From Ochrobactrum quorumnocens (lineage in GTDB: Bacteria; Pseudomonadota; Alphaproteobacteria; Rhizobiales; Rhizobiaceae), in NCBI RefSeq assembly GCF_002278035.1, contig NZ_CP022604.1:2093501-2157500 (forward strand): DNA of 64,000 nucleotides, read 5' to 3'. Positions 28,501-39,064 of the stretch are shown here, piece after piece. Made by a program: the position numbers and the translations under genes. The notes beneath the pieces are model-generated. The model searched no databases, was not told the origin of the DNA, and saw nothing but the letters and a program-made list of their open reading frames with translations. The number at the start of each line of letters is the position of its first letter. Position 1 is the stretch's first letter.

Positions 28501-30049
28501 GACGAGCCTCCGCCTTTCTCAAGGTGTCATAGCGTGCGACGTTGGCCTTGGGTTCATTGTTAAGGGTAAGTGCCTGCGGCGCATTAATCGGGGGTGGAAT
28601 GAGAGATTTGCCGTCGACCAAACGGTGAAGCAAATTGAGGATATGGGTCTTTGTCGGCACTCCCGACTTCAGTGCCATATCGACTGCCATAAGTACGGCC
28701 TGTTCATCATGCTGTAAGACGAGGGAAAGGATATCGACCATTTCCCTATCGCCGCCCGGCTTCTTCAACAGATGAAACTGGAGTGTGCGAAACGCTTCAG
28801 GAAGCTCCGTGAAAGGAGCGCCATTGCGCAATGCACCGGGCTTTCGTTGAACGACCGACAAATAGTGCCGCCACTCATAGACAGTGTGACCTGGTGCTTC
28901 GTGAGAGCGATTGAAGATGCGTGAATGCTCGCAAATGATCTGCCCTTCGGCAGCGACCACGACAAGATCAGGATAGACACGCAGGCTTACTGGACGATTG
29001 GCAAAGGATGCTGGAACACTATAACGCGTACGATCAAAGTGAACGAGGCAGGTCGGTGATACGCGCTTGGTATATTCGACAAAGCCATCAAAAGGTCGGG
29101 AAACGGGCATGAGAGCCTGAGCTTCCTCCATCCAAAGATCGGCTATGCTGCCGCGCATTTTGCCATGCTGTGTCGTTGCCCAGAAAAACCTGCAACGTTC
29201 CTCCAGCCAGTCGTTCAATTCATTCAGTGAAGCAAATCGTGGAGCTGGTTGAAAGAACCGATGCCGAGAATCCTGAACATTCTTCTCAATCTGTCCCTTC
29301 TCCCAACCCGATGCAGGATTGCAGAAGTCTGGTTCAAACAAATAATGGCTGGCCATGGCTTGAAAGCGAATATTGACGTCCCGTTCTTTGCCTCGACCGA
29401 CCTTATCGATGGCTGTACGCATATTGTCATAAATGCCACGCCGTGGAACGCCACCAAGCACACGGAATGCATGGTTGTGAGCGTCAAACAGCATCTCATG
29501 GGACTGTGTGAGATAAGCACGAATGATAAAAGCTCTGGAATAACTTAGCTTCGTATGGGCGACTTGAAGCTTTGTCCGTTCACTGCCGATAATTGCCCAG
29601 TCTTCTGACCAGTCGAATTGAAATGCTTCGCCAGGCTCAAAGCTCAAAGGGACAAACGTACCTCGACCCGATGTCTGGTTGTGCATATGAAGATCGGCCT
29701 TCCACTCGCGGGCAAAGGTGGCAACGCGACTGTATGATCCCTCATAGCCCAGAGCGACAAGGTCAGCGTGCATCTGCTTCACCGTGCGCTTTTGTTTGCG
29801 AGGTTTGCGATCTTCCGACTTTAACCACGTGGTCAGTCGGTCAGAAAATGGGTCGAGTTTGCTTGGCCTGTCCGGAACCTGAAATTTTGGTTCAACGCCA
29901 TTGAGACGCAGATACTTGCGGATGGTGTTCCGCGATAGGCCCGTTCGTCGGGCAATCTCGCGGATCGATAGTTCGTCCCGGTAATGCCACCGGCGGATAA
30001 CGCTCAATAATGCCATGTCGATCACTCCATAGCCCTCGCTGAAAAACAA
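28490..30049 (-). CDS. istA: IS21 transposase IstA
   Basis: A 519-residue DDE transposase. N-terminal HTH ([30 protein letters not shown]), then the integrase core with the first Asp in [12 protein letters not shown], the second in [14 protein letters not shown] and the Glu in [12 protein letters not shown], and a C-terminal beta domain ([12 protein letters not shown]). No frameshift, so the element is potentially active. The first codons ([17 protein letters not shown]) may not all be translated; a start at MALLSV is equally likely. Confidence 0.93.
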   Translation of the reverse strand: MFFSEGYGVIDMALLSVIRRWHYRDELSIREIARRTGLSRNTIRKYLRLNGVEPKFQVPDRPSKLDPFSDRLTTWLKSEDRKPRKQKRTVKQMHADLVALGYEGSYSRVATFAREWKADLHMHNQTSGRGTFVPLSFEPGEAFQFDWSEDWAIIGSERTKLQVAHTKLSYSRAFIIRAYLTQSHEMLFDAHNHAFRVLGGVPRRGIYDNMRTAIDKVGRGKERDVNIRFQAMASHYLFEPDFCNPASGWEKGQIEKNVQDSRHRFFQPAPRFASLNELNDWLEERCRFFWATTQHGKMRGSIADLWMEEAQALMPVSRPFDGFVEYTKRVSPTCLVHFDRTRYSVPASFANRPVSLRVYPDLVVVAAEGQIICEHSRIFNRSHEAPGHTVYEWRHYLSVVQRKPGALRNGAPFTELPEAFRTLQFHLLKKPGGDREMVDILSLVLQHDEQAVLMAVDMALKSGVPTKTHILNLLHRLVDGKSLIPPPINAPQALTLNNEPKANVARYDTLRKAEARHAS

Positions 30050-30191
30050 ACGAGGGAAGGTTCAAACATGGGTCAATTCTAAATGGAAATATCCGCCCAA
30101 ACTGGGTCAGTTCTCAGCGGCAATCAACAATCCTGTCGTTCTGAGGTCCCCTTGCAGCACACCCGATATGCGAGATTCCGTTACCGAAACC

Positions 30192-30743
30192 TCAAATATT
30201 CTTCTGGGCAAATCGATCAAATGCTTTGAGGAATTCGCCTAAGAACTTTGCCGTATCAGGCATAAGCTTGCCGCTTTCATCAACGAGTTTATCAACATGC
30301 GCGAGATAAGCCTCGGGCTGTTGCAAGGTCGGCATATCGAGGAATACCAGCGATTGCCGCAGATGATGATTGGCGCCAAAGGCAGAAATATTTCCCGGCG
30401 AACCGCTGATAATCGCTGCAGGCTTTCCGCTCCAGACACTCTGCCCGTAAGGACGCGACCCCACATCGATTGCGTTCTTCAAAGCACCCGGAACAGATCG
30501 ATTATATTCTGGTGTCACGAAAAGAACGGCATTTGTCTTACTCACTTCTGATCGAAACCGCATCCATTCTGCGGGTGGCGTATTCTCATCTAGATCAGGA
30601 TTATAAAGCGGCAAATCGCCGATCTCAATGCTCCTTAGAGTCATGTCCTTCGGCACAACGGAACTCAACCCCAAAGCCACTCGGCGATTAAACGAATCTT
30701 TTCTCAGGCTTCCAACCAGAACAGCTACATTCAACTGTGACAT
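30192..30743 (-). CDS. NADPH-dependent FMN reductase / quinone reductase
   Basis: A 183-residue flavodoxin-fold enzyme: VAVLVGSLRKDSFNRRVA (FMN phosphate loop, residues ~7-20), NAVLFVTPEYNRSVPGALKNAIDVGSRPYG and AAIISGSPGNISAFGANHHLRQSL. This subgroup (ChrR/YieF/Lot6-like) reduces quinones and chromate by two electrons with NAD(P)H. The start is MSQLNVAVLV at 30743 with gagaaagcga upstream. First gene right of the IS21 element; its 3' end is only 62 bp from the IS edge. Confidence 0.88.
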   Translation of the reverse strand: MSQLNVAVLVGSLRKDSFNRRVALGLSSVVPKDMTLRSIEIGDLPLYNPDLDENTPPAEWMRFRSEVSKTNAVLFVTPEYNRSVPGALKNAIDVGSRPYGQSVWSGKPAAIISGSPGNISAFGANHHLRQSLVFLDMPTLQQPEAYLAHVDKLVDESGKLMPDTAKFLGEFLKAFDRFAQKNI

Positions 30744-30844
30744 TCGCTTTCTCCCTTGTTGCAGCAATACGAGCCGTTTCAAAACACACTCGCCTTATAA
30801 GCTAAGACAGCACACAACAATTGACAGCAGAAACTCAACTCTGA

Positions 30845-31864
30845 TCAAAATTCAATTCGGGATGGGCCGCTTTTCATGCCCGGCTGATAACAACGAAATG
30901 TCGTCTTTCCCGCAGCCTTAGCAGAATAAAGCGCCGTATCCGCATTGATAAAGACACTGGATGCAGAATCTCCTGATATCTCTGCTATGCCGATTGATGC
31001 TCCGAGCTTTAACATTTTATTGCCAAACTTTATCGGTTCACAGAGACGTTCAATTATGATTTGTGCAAGCTTTTCAGCCTCTTCTTTATCATAAGAGCTC
31101 GGCGCGATAACTGCGAACTCATCTCCACCTATTCTGAAAATACTGTTGCCTGTGTGATTTATTGCACTAAGGCGCTCACCCATCGTCTTGATACACGCAT
31201 CACCAGCGAGGTGACCATAATCGTCATTTATACTTTTGAACCCATCCAGATCGATGAGCAAAAGAAATCCAGATTTGCTGTCGATGGCCGCATATTCCAA
31301 CGCTGAAGTCAGTTTTAAATGGAACTGGCTTTTATTGGCCAGTCCCGTCATTTGATCATATTCGGCGAGATATATGATGCGGTCAAACAAAGCTTTCTGA
31401 TCTGTGATATCTTGCTTCATACCAAAAATTCGAACCGGCACGTTATCCTGACATTCGATAGAAGCCGTGATCCGTATCCAGCGCTTGTTACCACGGAATG
31501 TTGTTATTTCGGCTTCCAGTGTGAAACCGCTGCATTCTGCTATGGCACCCGACCTGCGCTTTTGTAGCTCCTGCCGGGAACTCTCGGTATAGCAATCCAG
31601 TGTCTGAGATCGGTTAAGCGGCGCGCCCCGTGGAAGCTCAAATATATCATAGACATAGTCTGACCACGTCAACGCCTCGTCGGGTAATGTACACTCCCAG
31701 ATACCGATTTGAGCGACAATAGAAGATTGCCCATATATTTTTTTGAAGTGTGAAAGCGTTTGCGCCTGCTCATTGATGAGCTTTTCTTTGTTTTCTAAGT
31801 CGAGCCGCAGCCGCTCCAACTCGTCTTTCAACTGGCTCAGCGCAGCGTCATCCTTGATGGACAT
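30845..31864 (-). CDS. PAS-GGDEF diguanylate cyclase
   Basis: A 339-residue soluble signalling protein. N-terminal coiled coil (residues ~8-50), PAS domain (~52-165: IAQIGIWECTLPDEALTWSDYVYDIF, ending EITTFRGNKRWIRITASIE and IFGMKQDITDQK), then a GGDEF domain (~175-330) with FRIGGDEFAVIAP intact, so it should make cyclic di-GMP from two GTP. Inhibitory-site RxxD is not evident. The PAS domain may bind haem or another small ligand. It has no partner gene; the promoter lies in the 234-bp divergent gap before the RluA gene. Confidence 0.9.
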   Translation of the reverse strand: MSIKDDAALSQLKDELERLRLDLENKEKLINEQAQTLSHFKKIYGQSSIVAQIGIWECTLPDEALTWSDYVYDIFELPRGAPLNRSQTLDCYTESSRQELQKRRSGAIAECSGFTLEAEITTFRGNKRWIRITASIECQDNVPVRIFGMKQDITDQKALFDRIIYLAEYDQMTGLANKSQFHLKLTSALEYAAIDSKSGFLLLIDLDGFKSINDDYGHLAGDACIKTMGERLSAINHTGNSIFRIGGDEFAVIAPSSYDKEEAEKLAQIIIERLCEPIKFGNKMLKLGASIGIAEISGDSASSVFINADTALYSAKAAGKTTFRCYQPGMKSGPSRIEF

Positions 31865-32098
31865 TAATATTCTCTACTGTTGCAGCAACAATGACAGTCA
31901 TACCATCATATCCGAAAGGATCCGTTTATTAAGGCACTGCTTATGAAGATAAACTATATATGAGTCATGCTCAACGACGCGGCAAATTCGTTATCGACAC
32001 TAACTCTCAGCATAGCTCACACATGGCCAAACCGCGCCAGTTCAGCATACTCAATTACGCGGTCTTCGCGCTTCTCGTAGAGAGCCAAACCATGCTAG

Positions 32099-32776
32099 AT
32101 GACCGACATGAGTGTGTTGTCTGATATTTCTCCCGTTTATAATCCGCCGTTAGAGCCGTATGTTTCGATCATCCATCGCGATGCGGATATTCTGGTTCTG
32201 GATAAGCCAAGCGGACTGTTATCCGTGCCCGGACGTCATCCGGCGCTTTCTGACAGCCTGGCCACACGCGTCCAAAAACAGTTTCCAAAAGCTTTGATGA
32301 TCAATCGTCTGGACAAGGACACGTCCGGTCTCGTGCTCATGTCGCTCAATCGCAAAGCCCACGCCGCTATTGCAGCGCAGTTTGAAGCGCGCACAACAGA
32401 GAAGCGCTACATTGCCGAGGTTTGGGGTCGGGTGGCACAAGACGAGGGACTGATCGATCTGCCACTGGCAATCGATCCGGACAATAAACCGCGTCATCGG
32501 GTCGATCTTGATAACGGCAAGCAAGCCCAGACACGCTGGCAGGTGCTGGAACGTCATGAAAACAGCACGAGGATTCAGTTGTTTCCGCTGACCGGTCGTA
32601 CTCATCAACTGCGCGTTCACATGAAAGCGCTGGGACATGTTATTCTCGGTGATGAGTTTTATGCCAAAGGTGAGGCACTTGGCGCGGCAGACCGCTTGCT
32701 TCTTCACGCAGAAGAAGTCGCTTTCCATCACCCGGATGGTCGGCATGTGCAATTCACGGCCCCTTGCCCTTTCTAA
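32099..32776 (+). CDS. rluA: RluA-family pseudouridine synthase
   Basis: A 225-residue enzyme of the RluA family without S4 domain. Catalytic motif INRLDKDTSGLVLMSLN (Asp near residue 78), then KRYIAEVWGRV, LTGRTHQLRVHMKALGHVILGDEFYA. The size and motif set fit RluA itself (23S U746 and tRNA U32), but exact substrate cannot be decided. The start at 32099 (MTDMSVL) or the ATG three codons later. Followed after 25 bp by rsmJ, which suggests an rRNA-modification operon. Confidence 0.87.
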   Translation: MTDMSVLSDISPVYNPPLEPYVSIIHRDADILVLDKPSGLLSVPGRHPALSDSLATRVQKQFPKALMINRLDKDTSGLVLMSLNRKAHAAIAAQFEARTTEKRYIAEVWGRVAQDEGLIDLPLAIDPDNKPRHRVDLDNGKQAQTRWQVLERHENSTRIQLFPLTGRTHQLRVHMKALGHVILGDEFYAKGEALGAADRLLLHAEEVAFHHPDGRHVQFTAPCPF

Positions 32777-32801
32777 CAATGGCTATGTTTCGGAAATACC
32801 C

Positions 32802-33425
32802 ATGTCGCAGAAAATAGACACATCGGAACTGGTTGTTGATTTTGTCGGCGGTGCCGTCGGGCATCGCTTTCGTTCTGGCGAGGGGCGCGGACAGGCTCTG
32901 GCAAAGGCGGCGGGTCTTGTAAGTGGCATCACGCCAGACATCGTGGATGCAACAGCCGGTCTTGGCCGCGACGCTTTTCTGCTCGCCGCACTGGGGGCGA
33001 AAGTAACGCTGATAGAGCGATCAGAGAAAATGCACAGTCTGCTGGCTGAAGGGCTGGCGCGCGCTGCAGCTGAAGGCGGTCAGTATGCGGAAACCGTGGC
33101 GCGCATGACGCTATTACATGGCGATTCCTGCCTGCTGATACCGGAATTGAAGCCAATGGTCGTTCTGGTTGATCCCATGCACCCACCGCGAGGGAATTCA
33201 GCACTGGTCAAAAAGGAAATGCGCCAAATCCGCGAGATCGTCGGCACCGACGCAGACTCTGAGAAGCTGATGCAGGTCGCGCTGGAGCATGCGCAAAATC
33301 GCGTCGTGCTCAAATGGCCCTTGCGTGCAGAGCCGATGGCAGGGCTACGCAAGCCCTCCCATCAGATTCTCGGTAAAAGCACCCGCTACGATGTCTTCGT
33401 GAAAGCAAAGATCGTGGCTGATTAG
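32802..33425 (+). CDS. rsmJ: 16S rRNA (guanine1516-N2)-methyltransferase RsmJ-like
   Basis: A 207-residue methyltransferase: GVGHR-like GAVGHRFRSGEGRGQALAKA, SAM site DIVDATAGLGRDAFLLAALG (residues ~42-60), and the catalytic VDPMHPPRGNSALVKKEM. It modifies the base of helix 45 region in 16S rRNA (family knowledge). The in-frame open stretch upstream (from 32637) lies within rluA, so the ATG at 32802 was chosen. Confidence 0.9.
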   Translation: MSQKIDTSELVVDFVGGAVGHRFRSGEGRGQALAKAAGLVSGITPDIVDATAGLGRDAFLLAALGAKVTLIERSEKMHSLLAEGLARAAAEGGQYAETVARMTLLHGDSCLLIPELKPMVVLVDPMHPPRGNSALVKKEMRQIREIVGTDADSEKLMQVALEHAQNRVVLKWPLRAEPMAGLRKPSHQILGKSTRYDVFVKAKIVAD

Positions 33426-33458
33426 ATCAGTGCCCTCAACTTGTTGAGATGCACGCAT

Positions 33459-33566
33459 TAGAGCATTTCCAGTTTTCATTGAACCGCTGGAACTGCTCTA
33501 TCAATCTGTTTTGCGCGCATCTTGTTCTGCAAAACCGCTTCGCACTTTTCGAGATGCGCATTACGC
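33459..33566. repeat. Bru-RS/RIME-like palindromic repeat
   Basis: agagcatttccagtt...tggaactgctct half-element followed by gcgcatcttgttctgcaaaaccgc...acttttcgagatgcgc. It lies between convergent rsmJ and a secreted-protein gene. Confidence 0.75.
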
Positions 33567-34400
33567 TCAATTCGAGCACTTCACATCATAAGACAGGACC
33601 GATGGCGTATCACCTACCGTTGTGACAGACAGGCTGTGGTCAGCATTCTTATAGGAGAAGCCGCAATAGCCGAAGCCGGTTCCTGAGCAGCCATCAACCT
33701 CGCTGATACCCATCTCTCGCAAACCCTTCGATATGATGTCCAGCTCATCCTTGCTTTCTTCTGGCTGCCAGCCATGTTCATTGAGCATGATACGCGCCAG
33801 ACTAATCGGCAGTCGATAAATATTAGGTACCGTCACCTGGCCGGAACAGAATTTCTCTTCGCCCGGTAATGCGGTGATAATGATACCTTTGCCACCAACC
33901 AGCTTCACATCAGCAACCGGCTGCTGTACCCAGTCGCCGTCCCAAATGCGCAGGCCGTCGCCATTCTGTTCAACACGACCCAGACTGAGCGCGGCATTTT
34001 TGGCCGCATATGCAAGTGCAACAAGTTTGCCGTCTTCATAAAAGGCAAGATTGCCTTCCTTCAACAGGCACGATCCGCTCGTTCCTTGTTCCATGTCGGC
34101 CACGAAGCTGACAGCCTGCAGAGAACCAAGTTTCGCTTCACCGGTTACGGTCCAGCCCTGCTGTTCAACCGCGCGCGCCTCGACACTTGGAGTTTTGCTG
34201 GCTGGGGTATCACAGGATTCCGCTTCGTGACTCTTTTTCGGAACTTTCGGCAGTTCTGCTAAGCGCACAATATCAACACCACTGACCTGCGAAACGGGGA
34301 TGAACTTATCGGGTTGAGTTGATGGGGTAGTGTGTGCTTGACCATTCGCAGAGGTTGCAAACGCCAATGTCATGCCGGCCACGAGAAGACGAGAGATCAT
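33567..34400 (-). CDS. Hypothetical secreted protein
   Basis: A 277-residue protein starting MISRLLVAGMTLAFATSANGQA, a clear signal peptide cleaved near residue 20. The mature part has several Cys (CDTPAS, GSCLLKEG, KFCSGQV, DGCSGTGFGYCGFSY, DVKCSN) that could form disulfides in the periplasm. No family was recognised. ATG candidates three codons upstream and further up to 34445 exist. Monocistronic, convergent with rsmJ. Confidence 0.75.
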   Translation of the reverse strand: MISRLLVAGMTLAFATSANGQAHTTPSTQPDKFIPVSQVSGVDIVRLAELPKVPKKSHEAESCDTPASKTPSVEARAVEQQGWTVTGEAKLGSLQAVSFVADMEQGTSGSCLLKEGNLAFYEDGKLVALAYAAKNAALSLGRVEQNGDGLRIWDGDWVQQPVADVKLVGGKGIIITALPGEEKFCSGQVTVPNIYRLPISLARIMLNEHGWQPEESKDELDIISKGLREMGISEVDGCSGTGFGYCGFSYKNADHSLSVTTVGDTPSVLSYDVKCSN

Positions 34401-34640
34401 ACCATCCATTCCAAAATCGATATTCTTGCAGACGAAGCAGAGCATTGACTAAAGAGGCCCGGCCTGATTCCGGCACAAGATAGCAGCCAAACGTTCATTT
34501 TAAAGCCAAAACATTGGTTTTGTTGTTTCTTGACTGCAATTCAACTCAATCGTTCAAGATAGCGATTTGAATTGTTTGAAACTTGGAAGCATTATCGATG
34601 CTTGTGAAGCTGCAACACAGGCGAACCAGATTGAGGCCGG

Positions 34641-36116
34641 ATGAAAAACACCATTGATCTGACGACAGCGCCTATCAATCAAGCATTGTTGCTCTTTGCT
34701 CTGCCCACACTCGGATCTTCGATCCTGCAATCAGCAAACGGCTCCATTGACACAATCTGGATCGGACAGCTGCTCGGGACAGATGCGCTTGCCGCGACCA
34801 CCAACGGCAATCTGGTGATGTTTTTGCTAACAGCCTTTGTCTTTGGCTTTGGGATGGCATCAACTATTCTCATTGGTCAGTCTTTCGGACGCCGCGATAT
34901 AGAAACAGCGCGCGCCATCACAGGCACAACGCTGGGCGCATTCATTCCGGTCAGCATCATAGTCTCAATCGTTGGCTGGTTTCTTGCGCCTTCTGTGTTG
35001 GGGCTTCTCGGAACGCCCGAAACCATCGAGCCATTGGCGCGCGCCTTCCTGCAGGTAACCTTCGTCGCGATGCCTGCCATTCTCATGCAGACCATTCTGA
35101 TGATGGCGCTGCGCGGCAGTGGCGATTCCATGACTCCGCTCATGTTCATGGGTCTCGCCGTCATCCTCGACATAGCACTTAACCCGCTGCTTATTCTTGG
35201 GATCGGTCCTATTCCCGCGCTCGGCATATCAGGCTCAGCACTCGCCACAGCCGTAGCCAATTATATCAGCCTCGCTGCCATGCTCATCTATGTCTATCGC
35301 CGAGATTTGCCTTTGCGTCTCAAGGGACAGGAGCTTTGGCTTCTGGTGCCAGACCTCAAGGTCTTGAAGCTGATTTTCAGCAAAGGACTTCCGATGGGTA
35401 TCCAGATGATCGTGGTATCAAGCGCCATGCTGACAATGATGCGATTGGTCAATCAGGAAGGCGTCAACACGACCGCAGCCTTCGGCGCAACACAACAATT
35501 ATGGACCTATGTTCAGATGCCAGCCATGGCGCTTGGCGCAGCGGTAAGCGCCATGGCAGCGCAAAATATTGGCGCAGGCAAGTGGGACCGCGTCAGCCGC
35601 ATTACTCGCATCGGAGTTTTCTATGCAATCCTGATGACCGGTATTCTCGTTGTTGTTCTACTCACCGCGGACAGGCAAGCCATGCAGATATTCCTGGGTG
35701 CTGACAGCCCTGCCATTCCGATAGGTCAGCACATCGGCAAGATCGCAACATGGGGCTTTATCGCCTTTGGCGTTTCAATGGTCCTGTTTGGTACCGTCCG
35801 AGCCAATGGCCAGGTTATGTGGCCGCTTATCATTCTGTTTGTTTCGATGTATCCGGTGCGACTTGGTGTTGCCGTCGGCATGAGAGACTGGCTCGGACCG
35901 GATGCCCTGTGGCTCAGCTTCCCTGTTGCCATGCTTTCGACGATGCTTATGGCTGGCGCGCTTTATCTTCATGGGGGATGGCGTAAGAACGAGTCAATGC
36001 ATGTCGATAAATTCGAACTGGAAGGCACGGCTGCAGCCACAGCTCAGACAGCTGAAGCTGCCCCTTCATCGAACGCCCTGACACCGAACCCGTCGCACGT
36101 TCCTGAGAATAGTTAG
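34641..36116 (+). CDS. MATE-family efflux transporter
   Basis: A 491-residue inner-membrane protein with 12 predicted helices in two repeats, each opening with the MATE pattern (LPTLGSSILQSANGSIDTIWIGQLLGTDALAA; LPMGIQMIVVSSAMLTMMRLVN). It exports cationic or toxic compounds using H+ or Na+. The last ~40 residues are an extra Ala/Pro/Thr-rich soluble tail after the final helix, beyond the usual ~450. Start ATG 34641 with ggccgg upstream. No local regulator. Confidence 0.9.
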   Translation: MKNTIDLTTAPINQALLLFALPTLGSSILQSANGSIDTIWIGQLLGTDALAATTNGNLVMFLLTAFVFGFGMASTILIGQSFGRRDIETARAITGTTLGAFIPVSIIVSIVGWFLAPSVLGLLGTPETIEPLARAFLQVTFVAMPAILMQTILMMALRGSGDSMTPLMFMGLAVILDIALNPLLILGIGPIPALGISGSALATAVANYISLAAMLIYVYRRDLPLRLKGQELWLLVPDLKVLKLIFSKGLPMGIQMIVVSSAMLTMMRLVNQEGVNTTAAFGATQQLWTYVQMPAMALGAAVSAMAAQNIGAGKWDRVSRITRIGVFYAILMTGILVVVLLTADRQAMQIFLGADSPAIPIGQHIGKIATWGFIAFGVSMVLFGTVRANGQVMWPLIILFVSMYPVRLGVAVGMRDWLGPDALWLSFPVAMLSTMLMAGALYLHGGWRKNESMHVDKFELEGTAAATAQTAEAAPSSNALTPNPSHVPENS

Positions 36117-36181
36117 AGCTGCCGCACCGTCGTTTTCATTGAGTGTGTGCAAGCAAAGCTCAATTCATCGCTTCGGAATCA

Positions 36182-36213
36182 AAAAGCCCGGCGACAGTTT
36201 GCCACCGGGCTTT
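36182..36213. terminator. Hairpin with T run on the minus strand
   Basis: aaagcccgg ... ccgggcttt stem with a 14-base loop. On the minus strand it runs into tttttga. It lies between the convergent MATE and GST genes and may serve both. Confidence 0.65.
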
Positions 36214-36220
36214 GAGTGCT

Positions 36221-37152
<932 letters not shown>

Positions 37153-37312
37153 CTCCAAGCAAGTAAAGATGGTTGCAGGTTTAAGTCGCGCAATTTCAGA
37201 TTGTTTAACAATGGCTTCCAGGGATATCGTCATCCCGCAAGGCGAACTTTTTGCAACATGGGCATAGCGACCTCGCCTTCAAACCAGAGGGCGAGCAACC
37301 AGTGAAGTCCAA

Positions 37313-37504
37313 TCACTTATCGGCAGTCTGTCCTCGTTCCCAAGGCGCGGGCCGATTTATGAGTTCGACCATTTCCGGAACCGGGGCAGCCGGTTCAGAT
37401 AAGCCCAAGCAAAAATCCGAAAACCCTTCGGGGGTCATGACAATCAAACGCCCATTTATCACGTCGTCTGCGCATCGTAGAATGGAGGTATGCGCAAACT
37501 CCAC
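37313..37504 (-). pseudogene. 3' fragment of a DUF1778 (TacA-like) antitoxin gene
   Basis: The 63-codon frame contains DVINGRLIVMTPEGFSDFCLGLSEPAAPVPEMVELINRPAPWE, which resembles the C-terminal half of DUF1778 antitoxins (…L-t-e-F..f...L..p..p.p.l..l...W). The N-terminal ribbon-helix-helix part and any GNAT toxin partner are absent. It is probably a relic of a TacAT-type toxin-antitoxin pair at the island edge. Confidence 0.5.
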
Positions 37505-37558
37505 CGGCGACTGACCGCATTGGTCGGCTGCACGCTTACAGGCCTTTACCCAGTCTGT

Positions 37559-39064
37559 TTAGATATAGGCTTTGAAGGGAAGAGGAGGCGTGGTCTCAAG
37601 GGGCGCAGCTGTCAGAATTTCGCCTACGAGATCGGCAAATCGCAGTGTAACCGGAAGCCCATCTCCGAATGTGGCGCTATTAAAATTAAGTTTGGTTAGA
37701 GACATCAAGTCTTCCAGAACAGTTCGGATTTCCGCGTCACCTTTGACGATGTCTACCGTGAGTGGATTCGGAACTTCCCTTCCTGGGTATGTATTCAATC
37801 TGGGGACAAAGCCCGTAGTCCATAAGTAAGCACTTCGGCTGTTGGTGATAATGGCCGTACCACGAAGAATCGGATTTTTTCCGAATCGAAACAGCTTTAT
37901 CTCGGATTGTCTGCGAATTCGTATCCCGGTAAGGCGTGTTCCTTCCGGTACGGCTCGGCTAAAGCCGGACCACTCATCATCATCAAACCAGGTCTTGCCG
38001 TGGATGAACAGTTCAGATGGTGCCTTTCCATGCATGTCGATGTATGCGTCCACTATCATCTTCATGAGCTCATGGGCTTTCGCACCGCCGAGATGAAATG
38101 AATTGTCAGCCTCGGAAAACCAAGGACCGACTGCACCCTTGAAAACAACACCTTCTCCGGTATTCAAAAACATCTGAGCCCCGCAGCAGGCATTTTCGGC
38201 GCGGCCGGGAATATCCATCTTTTTAAAGACAAGGCCGACATAGCAAACGCCCTCACGAACATCGGCAACTTTCCAGGGGGTGCCCCCAGCCTTGTAGAAT
38301 GAGGTAGCTGCAAGGTTCCAAGCCACTGACGCAGGGTCTTGAAGCCGCCGTTTTGTATCGCCAAGGTTGCCCCCAGCCAAAGTCGTTTCACGGACGACCT
38401 GCAGGATTTGCCTTGTATCCAGCAGCCTTGCTTTCAATTGGTTATGGAAGTTCTCTTCGTACTTGTAAATCTCCGCTTCTTTGAGGTCCTCTTCGAAGAG
38501 CCAGCCACCCGTGAACATTCTGTTCGCTTGGCGCCTTCCAATTGCGCGGGACGGTATTTGCTCGCTTCGTGGGACTTTGGACTGTGGTCGGCCGTATTTA
38601 AAAACGATCTCCGGCACGATGACGAACCACAGCGCTGGCCGCTCCTCCTCCTGCAGTAGATGACGCCGCAAAGCTTCCTCGTATACGCTGACCGCTGAAT
38701 GGATAGCCTCACTGCGATCGCTGGAGCGTATACGAGTATCGAGTACCTCTGACGCAACCGCACAGGTTACAAATGGTTGCTCCGGCCAGTCGATTCCGAA
38801 AGCGGCCTGAAAGCCTGGCCACATCATTTTGTTCTCCGGCCTGCCAGCTTCCGGGGCACTGATAGTGCCTCTGATCGCCCTTACCCATGCCTTGAATAGC
38901 TCGATTCCCGCCGGTGTACCGATCACCCCTACATCCATTCGTGCTGGATTTCGGTTAGAGGCGGGCGGGCCATAGAGGAACAGACCATCCTTTGGATGTT
39001 GAGCCCTTTGACCATGCCCAAACGCTAGATTTGGTTCCTCAATGTGCACAACTTCCCATTTCAT
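37559..39064 (-). CDS. Short prokaryotic Argonaute (MID-PIWI), SPARTA type, catalytically dead
   Basis: A 501-residue protein with the length of short pAgos and no PAZ domain. PIWI features: VCYVGLVFKKMD where active Argonautes have a catalytic Asp, HELMKMIVDAYIDMHGKAPSELFIHGKTWFDDDEWSGF, and the C-terminal LMSLTKLNFNSATFGDGLPVTLRFADLVGEIL. The DEDX acidic set is missing, so it should bind guide RNA and target DNA but not cut. The start ATG overlaps the TIR-APAZ stop by 4 bp. Family knowledge: the pAgo/TIR-APAZ heterodimer, on finding plasmid transcripts' DNA target, tetramerises and degrades NAD(P)+. It ends 55 bp from the antitoxin relic. Confidence 0.88.
   Translation of the reverse strand: MKWEVVHIEEPNLAFGHGQRAQHPKDGLFLYGPPASNRNPARMDVGVIGTPAGIELFKAWVRAIRGTISAPEAGRPENKMMWPGFQAAFGIDWPEQPFVTCAVASEVLDTRIRSSDRSEAIHSAVSVYEEALRRHLLQEEERPALWFVIVPEIVFKYGRPQSKVPRSEQIPSRAIGRRQANRMFTGGWLFEEDLKEAEIYKYEENFHNQLKARLLDTRQILQVVRETTLAGGNLGDTKRRLQDPASVAWNLAATSFYKAGGTPWKVADVREGVCYVGLVFKKMDIPGRAENACCGAQMFLNTGEGVVFKGAVGPWFSEADNSFHLGGAKAHELMKMIVDAYIDMHGKAPSELFIHGKTWFDDDEWSGFSRAVPEGTRLTGIRIRRQSEIKLFRFGKNPILRGTAIITNSRSAYLWTTGFVPRLNTYPGREVPNPLTVDIVKGDAEIRTVLEDLMSLTKLNFNSATFGDGLPVTLRFADLVGEILTAAPLETTPPLPFKAYI

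Larger units (their letters stand above)
27635..30129. mobile_element. IS21-family insertion sequence, complete, no target duplication
   Basis: Length 2,495 bp. The ends are inverted repeats: tgttgattgccgctgagaac at 27635 onward and its exact complement ending at 30129. Additional internal gaactgaccc-type motifs near both ends are the multiple terminal repeats typical of IS21. It carries istA and istB on the minus strand, both open. Flanking bases (…caggggg left, atcctgtc right) show no duplicated target, so this copy marks a deletion or recombination junction. Confidence 0.92.

Noticed and set aside
27635..30129. Repeated gaactgaccc motifs as a possible CRISPR or satellite
   Set aside because: They are the multiple terminal repeats of the IS21 element, with no spacer structure.
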